Notes: generated from the sequence alone by a model not told the origin. Shown: positions 1 to 9,517, counted from the first letter of the stretch. The stretch is 64,000 bases of DNA from Neobacillus niacini NBRC 15566 (GCF_001591505.1 NZ_BCVA01000001.1:248001-312000), one strand, 5' to 3'. Program-made: numbers and translations.

Positions 1-588
1 ATTTATCGTATTAATGCCTGCTAATTGGCTTCGATTCGTTAAAGAAACAAGGTATTGATTAACAAGGCTCATTAAAATCATGGATGTAATCCATTCATTC
101 GCATGAAAAGAAGCATTCATATGAACTTTTTTTAAACCCTTTCCAATCCTTATTTCTTGAATATGATTACCTAGAACACTAGTGCCAATTCTATCTACAT
201 TTATAAATGGATAAAACTTTTTTAACGCTTTGATCTGCTTCGTTAAAATTTTCGAACCATAAGGCAGTTTCAAACTAACATGTTGTTGTGAAATACGCTC
301 AGGCAAATATAGGGTTTCACCGGGTACTACTTGATTTGGATTTTGCATTTGATTTAGTATCATTATGGCATCAATGGATAAATTTTTTGCCTTACTAATT
401 TTCCATAATGTATCCTCTTCTTTTATGGTGTATGGAACAGAAACATAGCCTGGTATCATTATTTTCGTGCCAGTTTTCAAATTAGATGGATTTACCTTCT
501 CGTTTGAATCGATAATAAGTTCTAGTGGAACCATGAATAATCGGCCATAATACGCATAGGAGTCACCTTCCCGGACTCTAACCTCCAT
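1..588 (-). CDS. yqgT: gamma-D-glutamyl-meso-diaminopimelate peptidase, LysM + M14 family (5' part; cut by window edge)
   Basis: Only the N-terminal 196 residues are in the window; the reading frame stays open to base 1. ATG at 588 follows a strong GGAGGAAG site. Two LysM-like segments occupy about residues 1-50 and 50-97 (a VPYTIKEEDTLWKIS-type start and a PGETLYLPE end). A zinc-carboxypeptidase domain then begins and contains H-A-N-E-W, the first two metal ligands of M14 peptidases. The family hydrolyses gamma-D-Glu-meso-DAP bonds in peptidoglycan stem peptides (endopeptidase I, linked to spores and walls). The gene lies downstream of glcK, as yqgT does in B. subtilis. Function by family; the third ligand and catalytic Glu lie outside the window. 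Confidence 0.8.
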   Translation of the reverse strand, partial: MEVRVREGDSYAYYGRLFMVPLELIIDSNEKVNPSNLKTGTKIMIPGYVSVPYTIKEEDTLWKISKAKNLSIDAIMILNQMQNPNQVVPGETLYLPERISQQHVSLKLPYGSKILTKQIKALKKFYPFINVDRIGTSVLGNHIQEIRIGKGLKKVHMNASFHANEWITSMILMSLVNQYLVSLTNRSQLAGINTIN

Positions 589-650
589 ATTTCTTCCTCC
601 TTCCATCATAAAAATGATATGACAAAAGGTGGTAGAAAATGAGCATAATA

Positions 651-677
651 AAAACCTGCATTTGGATGCAGGTTTTT
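651..677 (-). terminator. Rho-independent terminator after glcK
   Basis: A perfect 10-bp stem (aaaacctgca / tgcaggtttt) has a 6-nt loop and runs of T on either side. It lies 12 bases beyond the glcK stop and separates the yqgQ-glcK unit from the peptidase gene. Confidence 0.85.
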
Positions 678-688
678 AGGATATTTTC

Positions 689-1672
689 TTATAAGTTTAG
701 TTTATTTTTTATCAGCCATGCTGCACCAATTGCTCCAGCGTCATTTCCTAGTGTGGCAAGCGAAAGATTTGTAGAATCCCTAGCCGCCGAAAAAGTAAAC
801 TTAGAAAAATTTGCTTTCACCGTGTCCAATAAAATATCACCGGCACGCGAAACTCCACCACCCAGAACAATCATTTCGGGATTCAGTGTATTAGCAATAT
901 TCGCTAGAGCAAATCCTAAATGAAAACTGACTTCATGGAGGACTTTATTTGCAAGTTCATCACCATTACGAGCACTATCAAAAACATCCTTTGCTGTAAC
1001 TTTTCCATTTTCCACAAGGAGTGCAGCAAGCTCTCCCTTTGATTCGGAATTCGATAGCTCATTCTCTGCTAAGCGTACAATGCCAGTTGCAGATGCAATG
1101 GTTTCGAGACAGCCAGACTTTCCGCAATTACAAGGTGCACCGCCAAAAGGTATTGACGCTATATGACCAATTTCCCCAGCGGCACCGTTAACACCTCGAA
1201 CAATATTACCATTAGCAATAACTCCACCGCCTACACCCGTTCCAAGTGTCACGCATACTAGATTACTTGCGCCCTTACCTGCGCCATTCCACATTTCGCC
1301 TAATGCAGCACAGTTAGCGTCGTTTTCAATAGCAACTGGTAAGCCCGTTAAAGAATGCAAGCTCTCTTGTAAAGGAAAGTTATCTTTCCACCCTAGATTA
1401 ACAACATTTAAGACAACACCAGTCTCATAATCTATCGGTCCTGGTGCCCCCATACCAATTCCAATTAATTTAGTTTTCTGCTCTTTCAATTCTTCTAGCT
1501 TTTGATTGATTGCAATAGAAATATTCGCGGTAATATTTTGACCTTCGTTTGAATTATCCGTTGGAATCTCCCATTTATTCTGGATTTCTCCGTTCAAATT
1601 TATAAAAGCTAATTTGGTTGTTGTCCCTCCAAGGTCAACTCCAACTATCCATTGTTCTGACACTGTAATCAC
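689..1672 (-). CDS. glcK: ROK-family glucokinase
   Basis: This enzyme phosphorylates glucose to glucose-6-phosphate with ATP in the cytoplasm, supplying glycolysis from non-PTS glucose. The 327-residue product has the ATP-binding phosphate-1 loop GVDLGGTTTK at residues 11-20, E-N-D at 116-118 (catalytic Asp), H170, and the ROK zinc-binding signature C181-x-C183-x4-C188-x-E190. Length is normal for GlcK. Its start codon overlaps the yqgQ stop by 4 nt (ATGA type), so the two are probably translationally coupled. The pair matches B. subtilis yqgQ-glcK (yqgR). Confidence 0.95.
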   Translation of the reverse strand: MITVSEQWIVGVDLGGTTTKLAFINLNGEIQNKWEIPTDNSNEGQNITANISIAINQKLEELKEQKTKLIGIGMGAPGPIDYETGVVLNVVNLGWKDNFPLQESLHSLTGLPVAIENDANCAALGEMWNGAGKGASNLVCVTLGTGVGGGVIANGNIVRGVNGAAGEIGHIASIPFGGAPCNCGKSGCLETIASATGIVRLAENELSNSESKGELAALLVENGKVTAKDVFDSARNGDELANKVLHEVSFHLGFALANIANTLNPEMIVLGGGVSRAGDILLDTVKANFSKFTFSAARDSTNLSLATLGNDAGAIGAAWLIKNKLNL

Positions 1673-1881
1673 CTATCTTTTTCTTCTTTTTCTTTTAAGA
1701 ATCTTATTTCATGCCTTAAAATTAACAATGCAGTCGAGTATTCTTTGGGTTCTATTAGCTGGGCTTGATATAAGTCTTTTAATTCTGACTCCATCAATTC
1801 AAGGTCAGCTATTCGGTCACCAATATAAATAATCGTTCCATATTGCTTTAATAATTGTTGAATATCATAGATTGACTTCAT
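1669..1881 (-). CDS. yqgQ: YqgQ family protein (DUF910)
   Basis: A 70-residue, mostly helical, highly charged protein (MKSIYDIQQLLKQYG... ending in a Lys/Glu-rich tail) resembling the small YqgQ family, which is almost always encoded directly upstream of glucokinase in Bacillus. No catalytic motif, signal peptide or membrane segment is visible. It ends in a 4-nt overlap with glcK, the main clue that it acts with or is co-expressed with it. The molecular role is unknown to me; single-stranded nucleic-acid binding has been proposed for the family, but nothing in the sequence decides it. Confidence 0.85.
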   Translation of the reverse strand: MKSIYDIQQLLKQYGTIIYIGDRIADLELMESELKDLYQAQLIEPKEYSTALLILRHEIRFLKEKEEKDR

Positions 1882-2073
1882 TTTATTTAGCCCTCTTACT
1901 TAAAGAATAAGAAACATTACATGTAAAGTATACCTTAAGCCCCTGCTGCTCTCAAGACGTTCTTAAGAAAGCAACTCTAACCATATAAAATTCTTGCATG
2001 TCCAACAAGTTGTTCCCATAACCTTTACTATAACTACTATACTCCATTAATAGTAAAAGAAGGTTGGGATTAG

Positions 2074-2907
2074 ATGATAAGAATCTATTTAGTACTAGGA
2101 ATATCAATTACCCTTATTCTAGCTATTGGTATATATCAGCATGCCAATCCGAAGGTACAGGAAAGTATTACGTACTTCCCTATTGACCCAAATGTAACCT
2201 TCAAAACGGCAGAGACTACACTAGCGATGACCGATCAACAATCCCATAATATCCTCTGGAAAGAACATTCCACTCTTGACCGGAAAGCCTACTTAAGACA
2301 GGATGCTGCCCTATTATATGCCAATGGCCGCCTATTAGATGAAATGTGGAAATGGAAACAAAATACAGCAGAGATTGAACAGGAAAAAAGAATGAAGATT
2401 GATAATAGTTCACTTTTACAAGCAATTACTTTTCACCATGCGGAGCTTCATGATAAGGAGGATCAAATTTCCAGCTCACATGCCATGTCATCTGATCAAA
2501 TTTACTTTATTACCCCTGCCGCAGATGAAGAAAAAATCAAGAAACAACTGGACCAACAAACCGAGAGAATGCTCCAGCTAAGCTGGAACAAAGCACTGCG
2601 CCATTTTGCAATTAATTTAAAAAATTACCAGGCTTACCCCCTCAGCCAATTCAATGAACTGGCAAAGAATGTATTGCCTGGTTTTACAAAATCACAGACC
2701 GATGCAATTGTAGGTAATCTTTGGGAAGGCTTATATAAAAACTATATACTAGGTATAAAAAAAGCGGACGGAACTAGTGAAAATCCCAGAGGCAGTACAC
2801 TTCCGCTAATTTTAATTGCAACGGATAAGACTCATATTTTAGTGTTAATCGAAACTGCTTCGGGTGAGCCTATTGTCCTCCGTCAGATGATGGGAGCAGT
2901 CGATTAA
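2074..2907 (+). CDS. hypothetical protein with N-terminal membrane anchor
   Basis: A 277-residue protein I do not recognise. Residues 3-22 form one hydrophobic segment (IYLVLGISITLILAIGIY) that looks like an uncleaved signal anchor, with no lipobox. The remainder is hydrophilic, with charged helical stretches around 95-115 and 160-180, and would face outwards. Start ATG at 2074 follows AGAAGGTTGGG. It is one of the few plus-strand genes in this part of the window, has no partner gene on its strand, and its last 38 coding bases overlap the end of the convergent rhomboid gene. I know of no equivalent at this place in B. subtilis, so it is probably lineage-specific. Confidence 0.75.
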   Translation: MIRIYLVLGISITLILAIGIYQHANPKVQESITYFPIDPNVTFKTAETTLAMTDQQSHNILWKEHSTLDRKAYLRQDAALLYANGRLLDEMWKWKQNTAEIEQEKRMKIDNSSLLQAITFHHAELHDKEDQISSSHAMSSDQIYFITPAADEEKIKKQLDQQTERMLQLSWNKALRHFAINLKNYQAYPLSQFNELAKNVLPGFTKSQTDAIVGNLWEGLYKNYILGIKKADGTSENPRGSTLPLILIATDKTHILVLIETASGEPIVLRQMMGAVD

Positions 2908-4438
2908 GTTCTTGAACCAAATCAGCGTATTCTTGTTGACTTGGTCTTATTTCCACTGCCTTTTCAGCATTTTCCATTGCATTCAATACGTCATTTTCCT
3001 CTAGATAAATTAATGCAAGATTGTAGTATGCTTCCGGTAAGTCCGGATCCAGTTCAATCACTTTATGAAGATGTGATTTCGCTTCCTTTAGCTCGCCAAG
3101 CTTGATTTCAATAAACGATAACGCAAAATATACCTCCGCAGATGGTTGATTGGATTCTGCATATTTCGTTAAAACGCCATATGCTTGTTCATAATTTTCC
3201 TGTTTTATATATTCTTGCGCTAACATCATTGTGGAACTTTCATTTCCACCTGTCTTGGAATGTTCAAAGCCATACAATAGCGAGCCGTAAATAATACCTG
3301 CAGATACCAACAAAAATAGCACCTGCAAAAATGGCTTTTTCTTTTTAGGGAAATGCACAATCCCTGCTGCAAGAAAACCACCGGCCAATCCGCCTAAATG
3401 TCCAGCATTATCTACAATTGAGACGGTAAAACCAAATATTAAATTAAAGACAAGAACCGTTATAACACTTGGTCCCATTGTTCGAAAAAAAAGTTTCGGA
3501 TATATGAGAGCGAAATAAAGCAATGCTCCAAAACAACCAAAGATTGCTCCACTAGCTCCTGCAGAAATATTTGGGCTAAAGATAAAACTGGCAATAACTC
3601 CTGATATACCCGCAAATAGATAAATAAGTAGAAATCGTAAATTCCCAAAGATTCTTTCCACAGCAGGACCTAAAAAATACAGTGCCAAGGTGTTCATGGC
3701 CAAATGTAAAAAACCTATATGCAGGAAAATGGGTGTAATGAATCTCCACCATTCTCCGTCATAAATATATGGATTAAATTTTGCCCCGAATTTAATTAGT
3801 GTAGATGTATTAGTACTTCCCCCTTGTAGCTCTAACAATAAAAAAACAGCCACCTGGATAGTCATAAAAAAGTATGTAAAAAATGGCTTCCCATTCGTAA
3901 ATATTTCTTTCTCTTTCCTTGCTGATTGTATCGCAAAGTCTAATGTTGCTTTCTTTTGAGCATTAACATCTTGCTCAGAATACTCTTCATGAACGGGGAA
4001 GGAGACTTCGCTTTCAATCCTGGTTGATAAAGTTTTAAATCCTTCCTCATATTGATCACGGGTTATTAGTACAGAACTAACACTAGTTTTATTACTTTGA
4101 GGGAAAATAAATGGACGTACCAGCCGAAATTCGTACTCATCAACAGGTGGATACTGACTAATATAGACATTTAAAATCGAAAGCTCTCCACGACCAAGCT
4201 GTTTTCGAACCTTTTCACCATTTGAGGCGGTAAATTCTATATCTCTTTGCATGGTATTGCTCCAGTCTAAATCCTGTCGTAATAACCGAATGATTGGGGC
4301 TTTTTTATTTTCCAGTCTTTCCAGCCATAATTCTTTTTGATTATCAAATAATTGAACGATTCGGTAGCCTTGTTCTGAAACGAAAAAATAAGCTAATCTC
4401 CAAAAGAGGTAATCTTCTTTATTGTTCAATACGCCCAC
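2870..4438 (-). CDS. gluP: rhomboid family intramembrane serine protease with C-terminal TPRs
   Basis: Membrane protease of the YqgP/GluP type, 522 residues. A soluble N-terminal domain (about 1-180) is followed by a rhomboid core with the catalytic Ser in G294-A-S296-G, the catalytic His in A-G-H347-L-G-G and the oxyanion H245-xxx-N249. About seven hydrophobic segments run between 185 and 385. Residues about 400-515 hold TPR-like helices (EVYFALSFIEIKLGELKEA, LPEAYYNLALIYLEE). B. subtilis GluP cleaves membrane proteins such as the magnesium transporter MgtE with FtsH, and affects cell division and glucose export (family knowledge). Its 3' end overlaps the convergent gene by 38 nt. Confidence 0.93.
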   Translation of the reverse strand: MGVLNNKEDYLFWRLAYFFVSEQGYRIVQLFDNQKELWLERLENKKAPIIRLLRQDLDWSNTMQRDIEFTASNGEKVRKQLGRGELSILNVYISQYPPVDEYEFRLVRPFIFPQSNKTSVSSVLITRDQYEEGFKTLSTRIESEVSFPVHEEYSEQDVNAQKKATLDFAIQSARKEKEIFTNGKPFFTYFFMTIQVAVFLLLELQGGSTNTSTLIKFGAKFNPYIYDGEWWRFITPIFLHIGFLHLAMNTLALYFLGPAVERIFGNLRFLLIYLFAGISGVIASFIFSPNISAGASGAIFGCFGALLYFALIYPKLFFRTMGPSVITVLVFNLIFGFTVSIVDNAGHLGGLAGGFLAAGIVHFPKKKKPFLQVLFLLVSAGIIYGSLLYGFEHSKTGGNESSTMMLAQEYIKQENYEQAYGVLTKYAESNQPSAEVYFALSFIEIKLGELKEAKSHLHKVIELDPDLPEAYYNLALIYLEENDVLNAMENAEKAVEIRPSQQEYADLVQELNRLLPSSDGGQ

Positions 4439-4549
4439 TACTTTCTATTAGGACTATTTTTGTAACATTGTTTACCGTTTATTTCATTATAAACGAAAAA
4501 CTCGCCTAATAATGACAAAAACAGGTTAATAAGGACCGCATTTTTTCAA

Positions 4550-4586
4550 TAAAAAAACCATCTGTGGTTTTCACCATTCAGATGGT
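4550..4586 (-). terminator. Rho-independent terminator overlapping the end of the 68-residue small ORF
   Basis: An 8-bp stem (accatctg 4557-4564 / cagatggt 4579-4586) is followed on the minus strand by TTTTTTT. The upstream arm lies inside the last codons of the small ORF at 4571-4777. Confidence 0.75.
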
Positions 4587-4777
4587 CTTTCAGTTGGTCC
4601 TCCAAAAACGGTCTGCATCATTTTGTTTTTCACACCTGGAAAGCTCATGATGGAGCCTACGGCAAGTCGACGCATCCAGCCAGACCTTAGCATTACGTTA
4701 ATGATTCGATACCTAAAGCGGAATGCAACATAGCCGATTGACCCAATCATAAATATGGATGTCAACATACGAGACAT
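4571..4777 (-). CDS. small basic protein, hypothetical
   Basis: A 68-residue protein preceded by a clear GGAGGG site and followed by its own terminator, so it is probably a real single-gene unit. It is Met- and Arg-rich, with a hydrophobic stretch at about residues 5-18 (LTSIFMIGSIGYVAF) that could be one short membrane segment, then basic residues (RFRYR, RSGWMRR). Its position between the gluP and yqgN homologues is where B. subtilis has yqgO. I do not recognise the sequence well enough to assert orthology. Function unknown. Confidence 0.7.
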   Translation of the reverse strand: MSRMLTSIFMIGSIGYVAFRFRYRIINVMLRSGWMRRLAVGSIMSFPGVKNKMMQTVFGGPTERPSEW

Positions 4778-4834
4778 TATTCATCCCTCCTACCCATATT
4801 GTGTGAGCAGGAGTCTATTTTTATCCAACTCTTT

Positions 4835-5812
<978 letters not shown>

Positions 5813-5835
5813 TTAATATATTCATTACTCTATTA

Positions 5836-5853
5836 TTGTATATTAGTTCACAA
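5836..5853 (-). promoter_or_regulatory. candidate Rex operator upstream of ldh
   Basis: On the minus strand the 18-mer TTGTGAACTAATATACAA has the length and ends of the Rex consensus TTGTGAA-N4-TTCACAA. The left half-site is perfect and the right half matches 5 of 7. It lies 54-71 bases upstream of the ldh start, and TACAAT inside it could be the -10. Rex controls ldh in B. subtilis; here the site is inferred from sequence only. Confidence 0.55.
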
Positions 5854-5894
5854 GTATTTATCAGTTTTAATCGGTGAGAAATCGTACCTTAAAA

Positions 5895-6686
5895 CTATAT
5901 TGTTACAAAATAAATAACAATCATTGCTAATAGCGCAGCAATAGAACCTGACAAAAAATTCACCATATCATTATCCACTAAATGATACCCTTTTATTCTT
6001 TTGGCTGCCGTTTGGCAATGCACTTTTTTCTCTGTTTCAATTCCACATTTATTGCATATGTAAACCTGTTGATAATAAGCGCCAAATAATGTATCGATGA
6101 CATTACCTAAAAAGCCGAACAAGAAAATGATAAAGACGTGGAATAGTTGCAGATCAAAAAGCCAAGCACCTGCAAAAGCTATTAGCATAGAACCAAAAAT
6201 GGCAGCTGTAGTCCCTAATAAACTGACAGCTCCTGATGTCCCTTTTTCAATTGGCTTAAACGTACGTATGTATAAGGGTTTCCTTTTACTTAAGGTGCCG
6301 ATTTCTGATGCCCAGGTATCAGAATTTGAACTAGCAAGACAAACGATAAAACCAATCAGCCAAACCAAATCCTGTTGAAAATAATATATAATGCTGATTA
6401 ACGCAGCAGAACCACCATTTGCTGCCACTTGACCCCAGTCTCTAGTTGCTCCCTTAGCTAATTTTTCTTCAATATCTTTCTTGGCTGAGCTTTTATATTT
6501 GGACCATAGGCTGGATGTGATAAAAAATAATCCAAGAAGGAGAAGTCCTTTTATTCCAAATCCAAAATAGACAGCTGCCCCTACTATTACAGCAGCAATG
6601 GCGCCATTACTGCTTAATGATCGTTCTAAATAACCTGCAATGCCGCCTAAAATAATGATTGTACTAATAACTATAGTTTGAATCAT
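5895..6686 (-). CDS. DUF92 family integral membrane protein
   Basis: A 263-residue membrane protein with six to seven hydrophobic segments. It has the DUF92/TMEM19-like motifs SSNSDTWASEIG (about residues 117-128) and GTSGAVSLLGT (about 147-157), plus a Cys pair (CNKC). The family includes plant VTE6, a phytyl-phosphate kinase, and archaeal or cyanobacterial relatives, which suggests prenyl-phosphate or CTP-dependent lipid chemistry; the bacterial role is unproven. Its start overlaps the end of the yqgN homologue by 4 nt, so the two are translated from one mRNA. No specific substrate can be read from the sequence. Confidence 0.8.
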   Translation of the reverse strand: MIQTIVISTIIILGGIAGYLERSLSSNGAIAAVIVGAAVYFGFGIKGLLLLGLFFITSSLWSKYKSSAKKDIEEKLAKGATRDWGQVAANGGSAALISIIYYFQQDLVWLIGFIVCLASSNSDTWASEIGTLSKRKPLYIRTFKPIEKGTSGAVSLLGTTAAIFGSMLIAFAGAWLFDLQLFHVFIIFLFGFLGNVIDTLFGAYYQQVYICNKCGIETEKKVHCQTAAKRIKGYHLVDNDMVNFLSGSIAALLAMIVIYFVTI

Positions 6687-7261
6687 TTTATTTTTATTAC
6701 CTCATCATTTGTGATTATCTTTGAAACCGGAATATCGTGCTTTTCTATAGGGAATTGGGGAATGACTTGGAGATTAAAGGCAAGAGAAATAGTTTTTTCG
6801 TTATATTTCGTTAAATAACGATCATAGTACCCTCCGCCAAAACCAAGACGGTATCCCTGTCTTGTATACGCTAAACCAGGTACAAATAAAAGCTCGATAT
6901 CCTCAGGCTTTACCTCTATCGTCTGTTCTATAATGGGCTCAAGTAATCCATAAAAAACGGATTCAAGTTGTGAAAATTCCGTTATTTTTCGAAAGGACAA
7001 AGTCTTTGTCTTCGGATTGCATTTCGGTGCGGCAACCACTTTTCCTTCCTCCCACGCCTTTTGTATAATTTGGTATGTATCGACTTCAGGTTCCTTCGAG
7101 ATTGTAATTCCGATGACGTTCGCTTTTTGCCAATCCTCATCTTTATATAGGGTGTTAGCAATTATATAGGAATAATGTTCATAATTAGGTTTAGAAAGAA
7201 GCGCTAGACTCCCTTTCATTTCTTTACGTATAAGGTTTTTTTCGGACAAGTGCATCGTCAT
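6683..7261 (-). CDS. yqgN: 5-formyltetrahydrofolate cyclo-ligase
   Basis: Cytoplasmic enzyme that converts 5-formyl-THF to 5,10-methenyl-THF with ATP, returning the storage folate to one-carbon metabolism. The 192-residue protein has the basic N-terminal segment (NLIRKEMKGSL) and the C-terminal signature GYRLGFGGGYYDRYL, the phosphate-binding loop of the family. Length is usual. ATG at 7261 follows AAGGAGATGACG. It is translationally coupled (4-nt overlap) to the DUF92 gene downstream and separated from rpmG by a terminator. Confidence 0.93.
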   Translation of the reverse strand: MTMHLSEKNLIRKEMKGSLALLSKPNYEHYSYIIANTLYKDEDWQKANVIGITISKEPEVDTYQIIQKAWEEGKVVAAPKCNPKTKTLSFRKITEFSQLESVFYGLLEPIIEQTIEVKPEDIELLFVPGLAYTRQGYRLGFGGGYYDRYLTKYNEKTISLAFNLQVIPQFPIEKHDIPVSKIITNDEVIKIK

Positions 7262-7280
7262 CTCCTTATTTTTTTACAAC

Positions 7281-7308
7281 AAAAAAAGCAGCAGGAAGCC
7301 CTACTGCT
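7281..7308 (-). terminator. terminator after rpmG
   Basis: A stem of about 8-9 bp (agcagcagg / cctactgct, with one G-U pair) and a 7-T tract on the minus strand lie immediately downstream of the rpmG stop codon. Confidence 0.75.
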
Positions 7309-7457
7309 TATTTTGTTTCACGGTGTGCTGTTGTACGCTTTTCTCTTGGGCAATACTTCTTAAGCTCAAGACGATCTGGGTTGTTACGTTTATTTTTTGT
7401 TGAAATATAGTTACGATCTCCACACTCAGTGCAAGCTAACGTAATATTTACACGCAT
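7308..7457 (-). CDS. rpmG: 50S ribosomal protein L33, RpmGA type
   Basis: A 49-residue ribosomal protein. The reading frame stays open 22 codons further upstream, but ATG at 7457 is preferred because it follows GAGGGAAATTGAC and gives the canonical [17 protein letters not shown] start. C9-x2-C12 and C36 are visible. The second pair is incomplete (YCPREK in place of a C-x2-C), so zinc coordination may be partial or lost. L33 lies near the E site of the large subunit. B. subtilis has the rpmGA paralogue in the same neighbourhood. Confidence 0.93.
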   Translation of the reverse strand: MRVNITLACTECGDRNYISTKNKRNNPDRLELKKYCPREKRTTAHRETK

Positions 7458-7602
7458 GTCAATTTCCCTCCAAACGATTAAGCTAGTTCGTTCATACGAC
7501 TTTTCTATAATATCATTTTTCAAAAGGAAATGCTAGTGTGTTTTTTAAAAGCTTATTTTACTATCCAGAATTTCGTTAACCTAGATATTATTTCTGCTTA
7601 AA

Positions 7603-8856
7603 CTATCTTGTCTTTTCACTCATATTGGCCCTTTGATGTAACAGAGTATCTTCCATTACGTTAACGGTTTGGGAAGCAATTCGCTTCCATCCATATAAAC
7701 TCTTAACAATCTTCATTCCTTTTAAACCAATCTCTTCTGCTGTTTGAGGATTCTGTAATAAAAATTCAATATTCTTCAGTAGGCTTTCTGCATCACCTGG
7801 AACCACGAGCAAGCCCGTTTGCCGATCCATCACAATCCCTTTTAGCCCTCCTGTTTCTGAAACAATGGTGGGTTTACCAAGAATCATAGCTTCTAGAGCC
7901 ACAATGCCAAAGGGCTCATATAAACTAGGGAAGACAGCTATTTCACTATTCATTAATAGCGCATTTCTTTCCTCATCCGTAACATAGCCAATAAAAGCCA
8001 CATAATGATCTAATTGTTTTTCTGTTACCATCTTCCGATATCTTTCCAGCATTGGCCCTTTACCCGCAATAACAAAATAAATTTCCTGTCCCTGTTCCTT
8101 TGCTGCCTGTGCCGCCTCAATTAACGTCTCAAACCCTTTTTCCTTTACGATTCGGCCGACTGAAAAAATGTATCTTTTATTCTTAATAAATGGATTAATC
8201 TTATTTGAATCTACTTTACTATTACAGGGTTCGATACCGTTTGGAATAATGGTTATTTTTTTGTCTGAGAGATGGAAGTTTGCTAAAAGTTCTTCTCTCA
8301 TATAGTTACTGCACACAATGACTTGATCTGATTCTGTCATGAGCTGAAGTTCTTTTTCATGGATAAACCGCTGCATCTCTGTATAAATTCCATTATTCCG
8401 GCCATGTTCAGTCGCATGAATCGTAGATAATAATGGAATCGATAGCACTTCTTTTAACGCAATTCCAGCCGTTCCTACCAGCCAATCATGAGCATGGACG
8501 ATATCAAACTTTATATTTTCTGCTATTTTTTCACCTTTGAAACTCATAGCTAGATTCAAACCAGCAATCCAAGATAGAAAATGGTCGTCTTGGTTGTTGA
8601 GTGGCGTCACACGATGGACATGAACGCCACTCATGATTTCGTGAGCCGCGAGACTGGCATTGCCTGCTGTTACCACATGGACCTCGTGGCCTTGCTCAGC
8701 TAAATGTACAGAAAGACCATTAACGTGCCTTGAAAGCCCGCCTACAACGTTTGGCGGGTATTCCCATGTCAGGATTAGAATTTTTAATCGCCAATCATAG
8801 GAATGTTTTTGGGCCATTTCGTTTATTAATTTATCATTCATTATTCTGCCCCACAT
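7603..8856 (-). CDS. family 4 glycosyltransferase
   Basis: A 417-residue GT-B protein. The N-terminal domain has the glycine-rich acceptor loop WEYPPNVVGGLSRHV (about residues 31-45) and HAHDW. The C-terminal nucleotide-sugar domain has SVGRIVKEKGFETLIEA, the E-x7-E motif (EPFGIVALEAM) and GGLKGIV. This layout is that of GT4 enzymes such as glycogen- or starch-synthase-like and cell-wall glycosyltransferases. The donor and acceptor cannot be told from sequence. The first start (ATG 8856, after GGGGAAG) overlaps the DUF4912 gene by 23 nt; ATG at 8841 is an alternative. Tight coupling to that gene suggests joint function. Confidence 0.9.
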   Translation of the reverse strand: MWGRIMNDKLINEMAQKHSYDWRLKILILTWEYPPNVVGGLSRHVNGLSVHLAEQGHEVHVVTAGNASLAAHEIMSGVHVHRVTPLNNQDDHFLSWIAGLNLAMSFKGEKIAENIKFDIVHAHDWLVGTAGIALKEVLSIPLLSTIHATEHGRNNGIYTEMQRFIHEKELQLMTESDQVIVCSNYMREELLANFHLSDKKITIIPNGIEPCNSKVDSNKINPFIKNKRYIFSVGRIVKEKGFETLIEAAQAAKEQGQEIYFVIAGKGPMLERYRKMVTEKQLDHYVAFIGYVTDEERNALLMNSEIAVFPSLYEPFGIVALEAMILGKPTIVSETGGLKGIVMDRQTGLLVVPGDAESLLKNIEFLLQNPQTAEEIGLKGMKIVKSLYGWKRIASQTVNVMEDTLLHQRANMSEKTR

Positions 8857-9517
8857 TTTTTGCTTCCCCGTAATAACTGTACGTACTTACATAATCAATC
8901 CATTTTGGGGAGTATTGATCAATTTGTTGATTGTGTACTAAATTATTATAAATTTCACTTCCATTTACATTTCCTAATGGGGGGGTTTGAACAGAATATG
9001 AGCGCAGGATTGGAAAAAAGTCATTATCATTAAATTTAACACCTAATTCGGCTACATAACTCCTATTTGCTGTAAGGCCTTTGATAAACCAATGTCCCTT
9101 ATGATAGGGTACCGCGATATCATAGTAATGATGTGCATTTTCTCCTGTGAAAATGATATCTGTTACATCATATAGTCTAATGATGTAGACCAATTCCTCA
9201 TACTTCCTGTTATAAAATAAAGTAATAACTTTCTCAGGAATCTTCGATGCTTCCCAATAAACGATAACTTTTCTTGGGGTAACCAGTTTCACTTGAAGTT
9301 CACCTTTAATTGGAGAATATTCCATCGAAGACTGTTCTAAAACGTCATCTTCCTTCTTAGATATCTCTTCAACAGTATCATCTACTATATGATTTTCCTG
9401 AGTATTTATATATTTATTCCATCGGTATTGGACTCTTCCAACCGTAGTGTTGAGTTGTGAGGCGATTTTTCGGAATGATAAACCATCCTCTCTTAGTTTA
9501 ATAATTTCTTCAATCAT
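8834..9517 (-). CDS. DUF4912 protein with N-terminal helix-turn-helix
   Basis: I take ATG at 9517, directly behind GGAGGAGAACA, giving 227 residues. The open frame continues 58 codons upstream, but that part crosses the phoU terminator and lacks a binding site. Residues 1-40 (IIKLREDGLSFRKIASQLNT) look like a resolvase- or RNA-polymerase-type HTH, and residues about 70-180 match the beta-rich DUF4912 domain (VKLVTPRKVIVYWEASKIPE). No signal peptide is present. Its stop lies inside the start region of the glycosyltransferase gene. The role is unknown; it could regulate or scaffold the enzyme encoded with it. Confidence 0.8.
   Translation of the reverse strand: MIEEIIKLREDGLSFRKIASQLNTTVGRVQYRWNKYINTQENHIVDDTVEEISKKEDDVLEQSSMEYSPIKGELQVKLVTPRKVIVYWEASKIPEKVITLFYNRKYEELVYIIRLYDVTDIIFTGENAHHYYDIAVPYHKGHWFIKGLTANRSYVAELGVKFNDNDFFPILRSYSVQTPPLGNVNGSEIYNNLVHNQQIDQYSPKWIDYVSTYSYYGEAKNVGQNNE

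Noticed and set aside
7458..7523. 22-codon upstream extension of L33
   Set aside because: No ribosome binding site, and L33 begins MRVNITLAC in the whole family.
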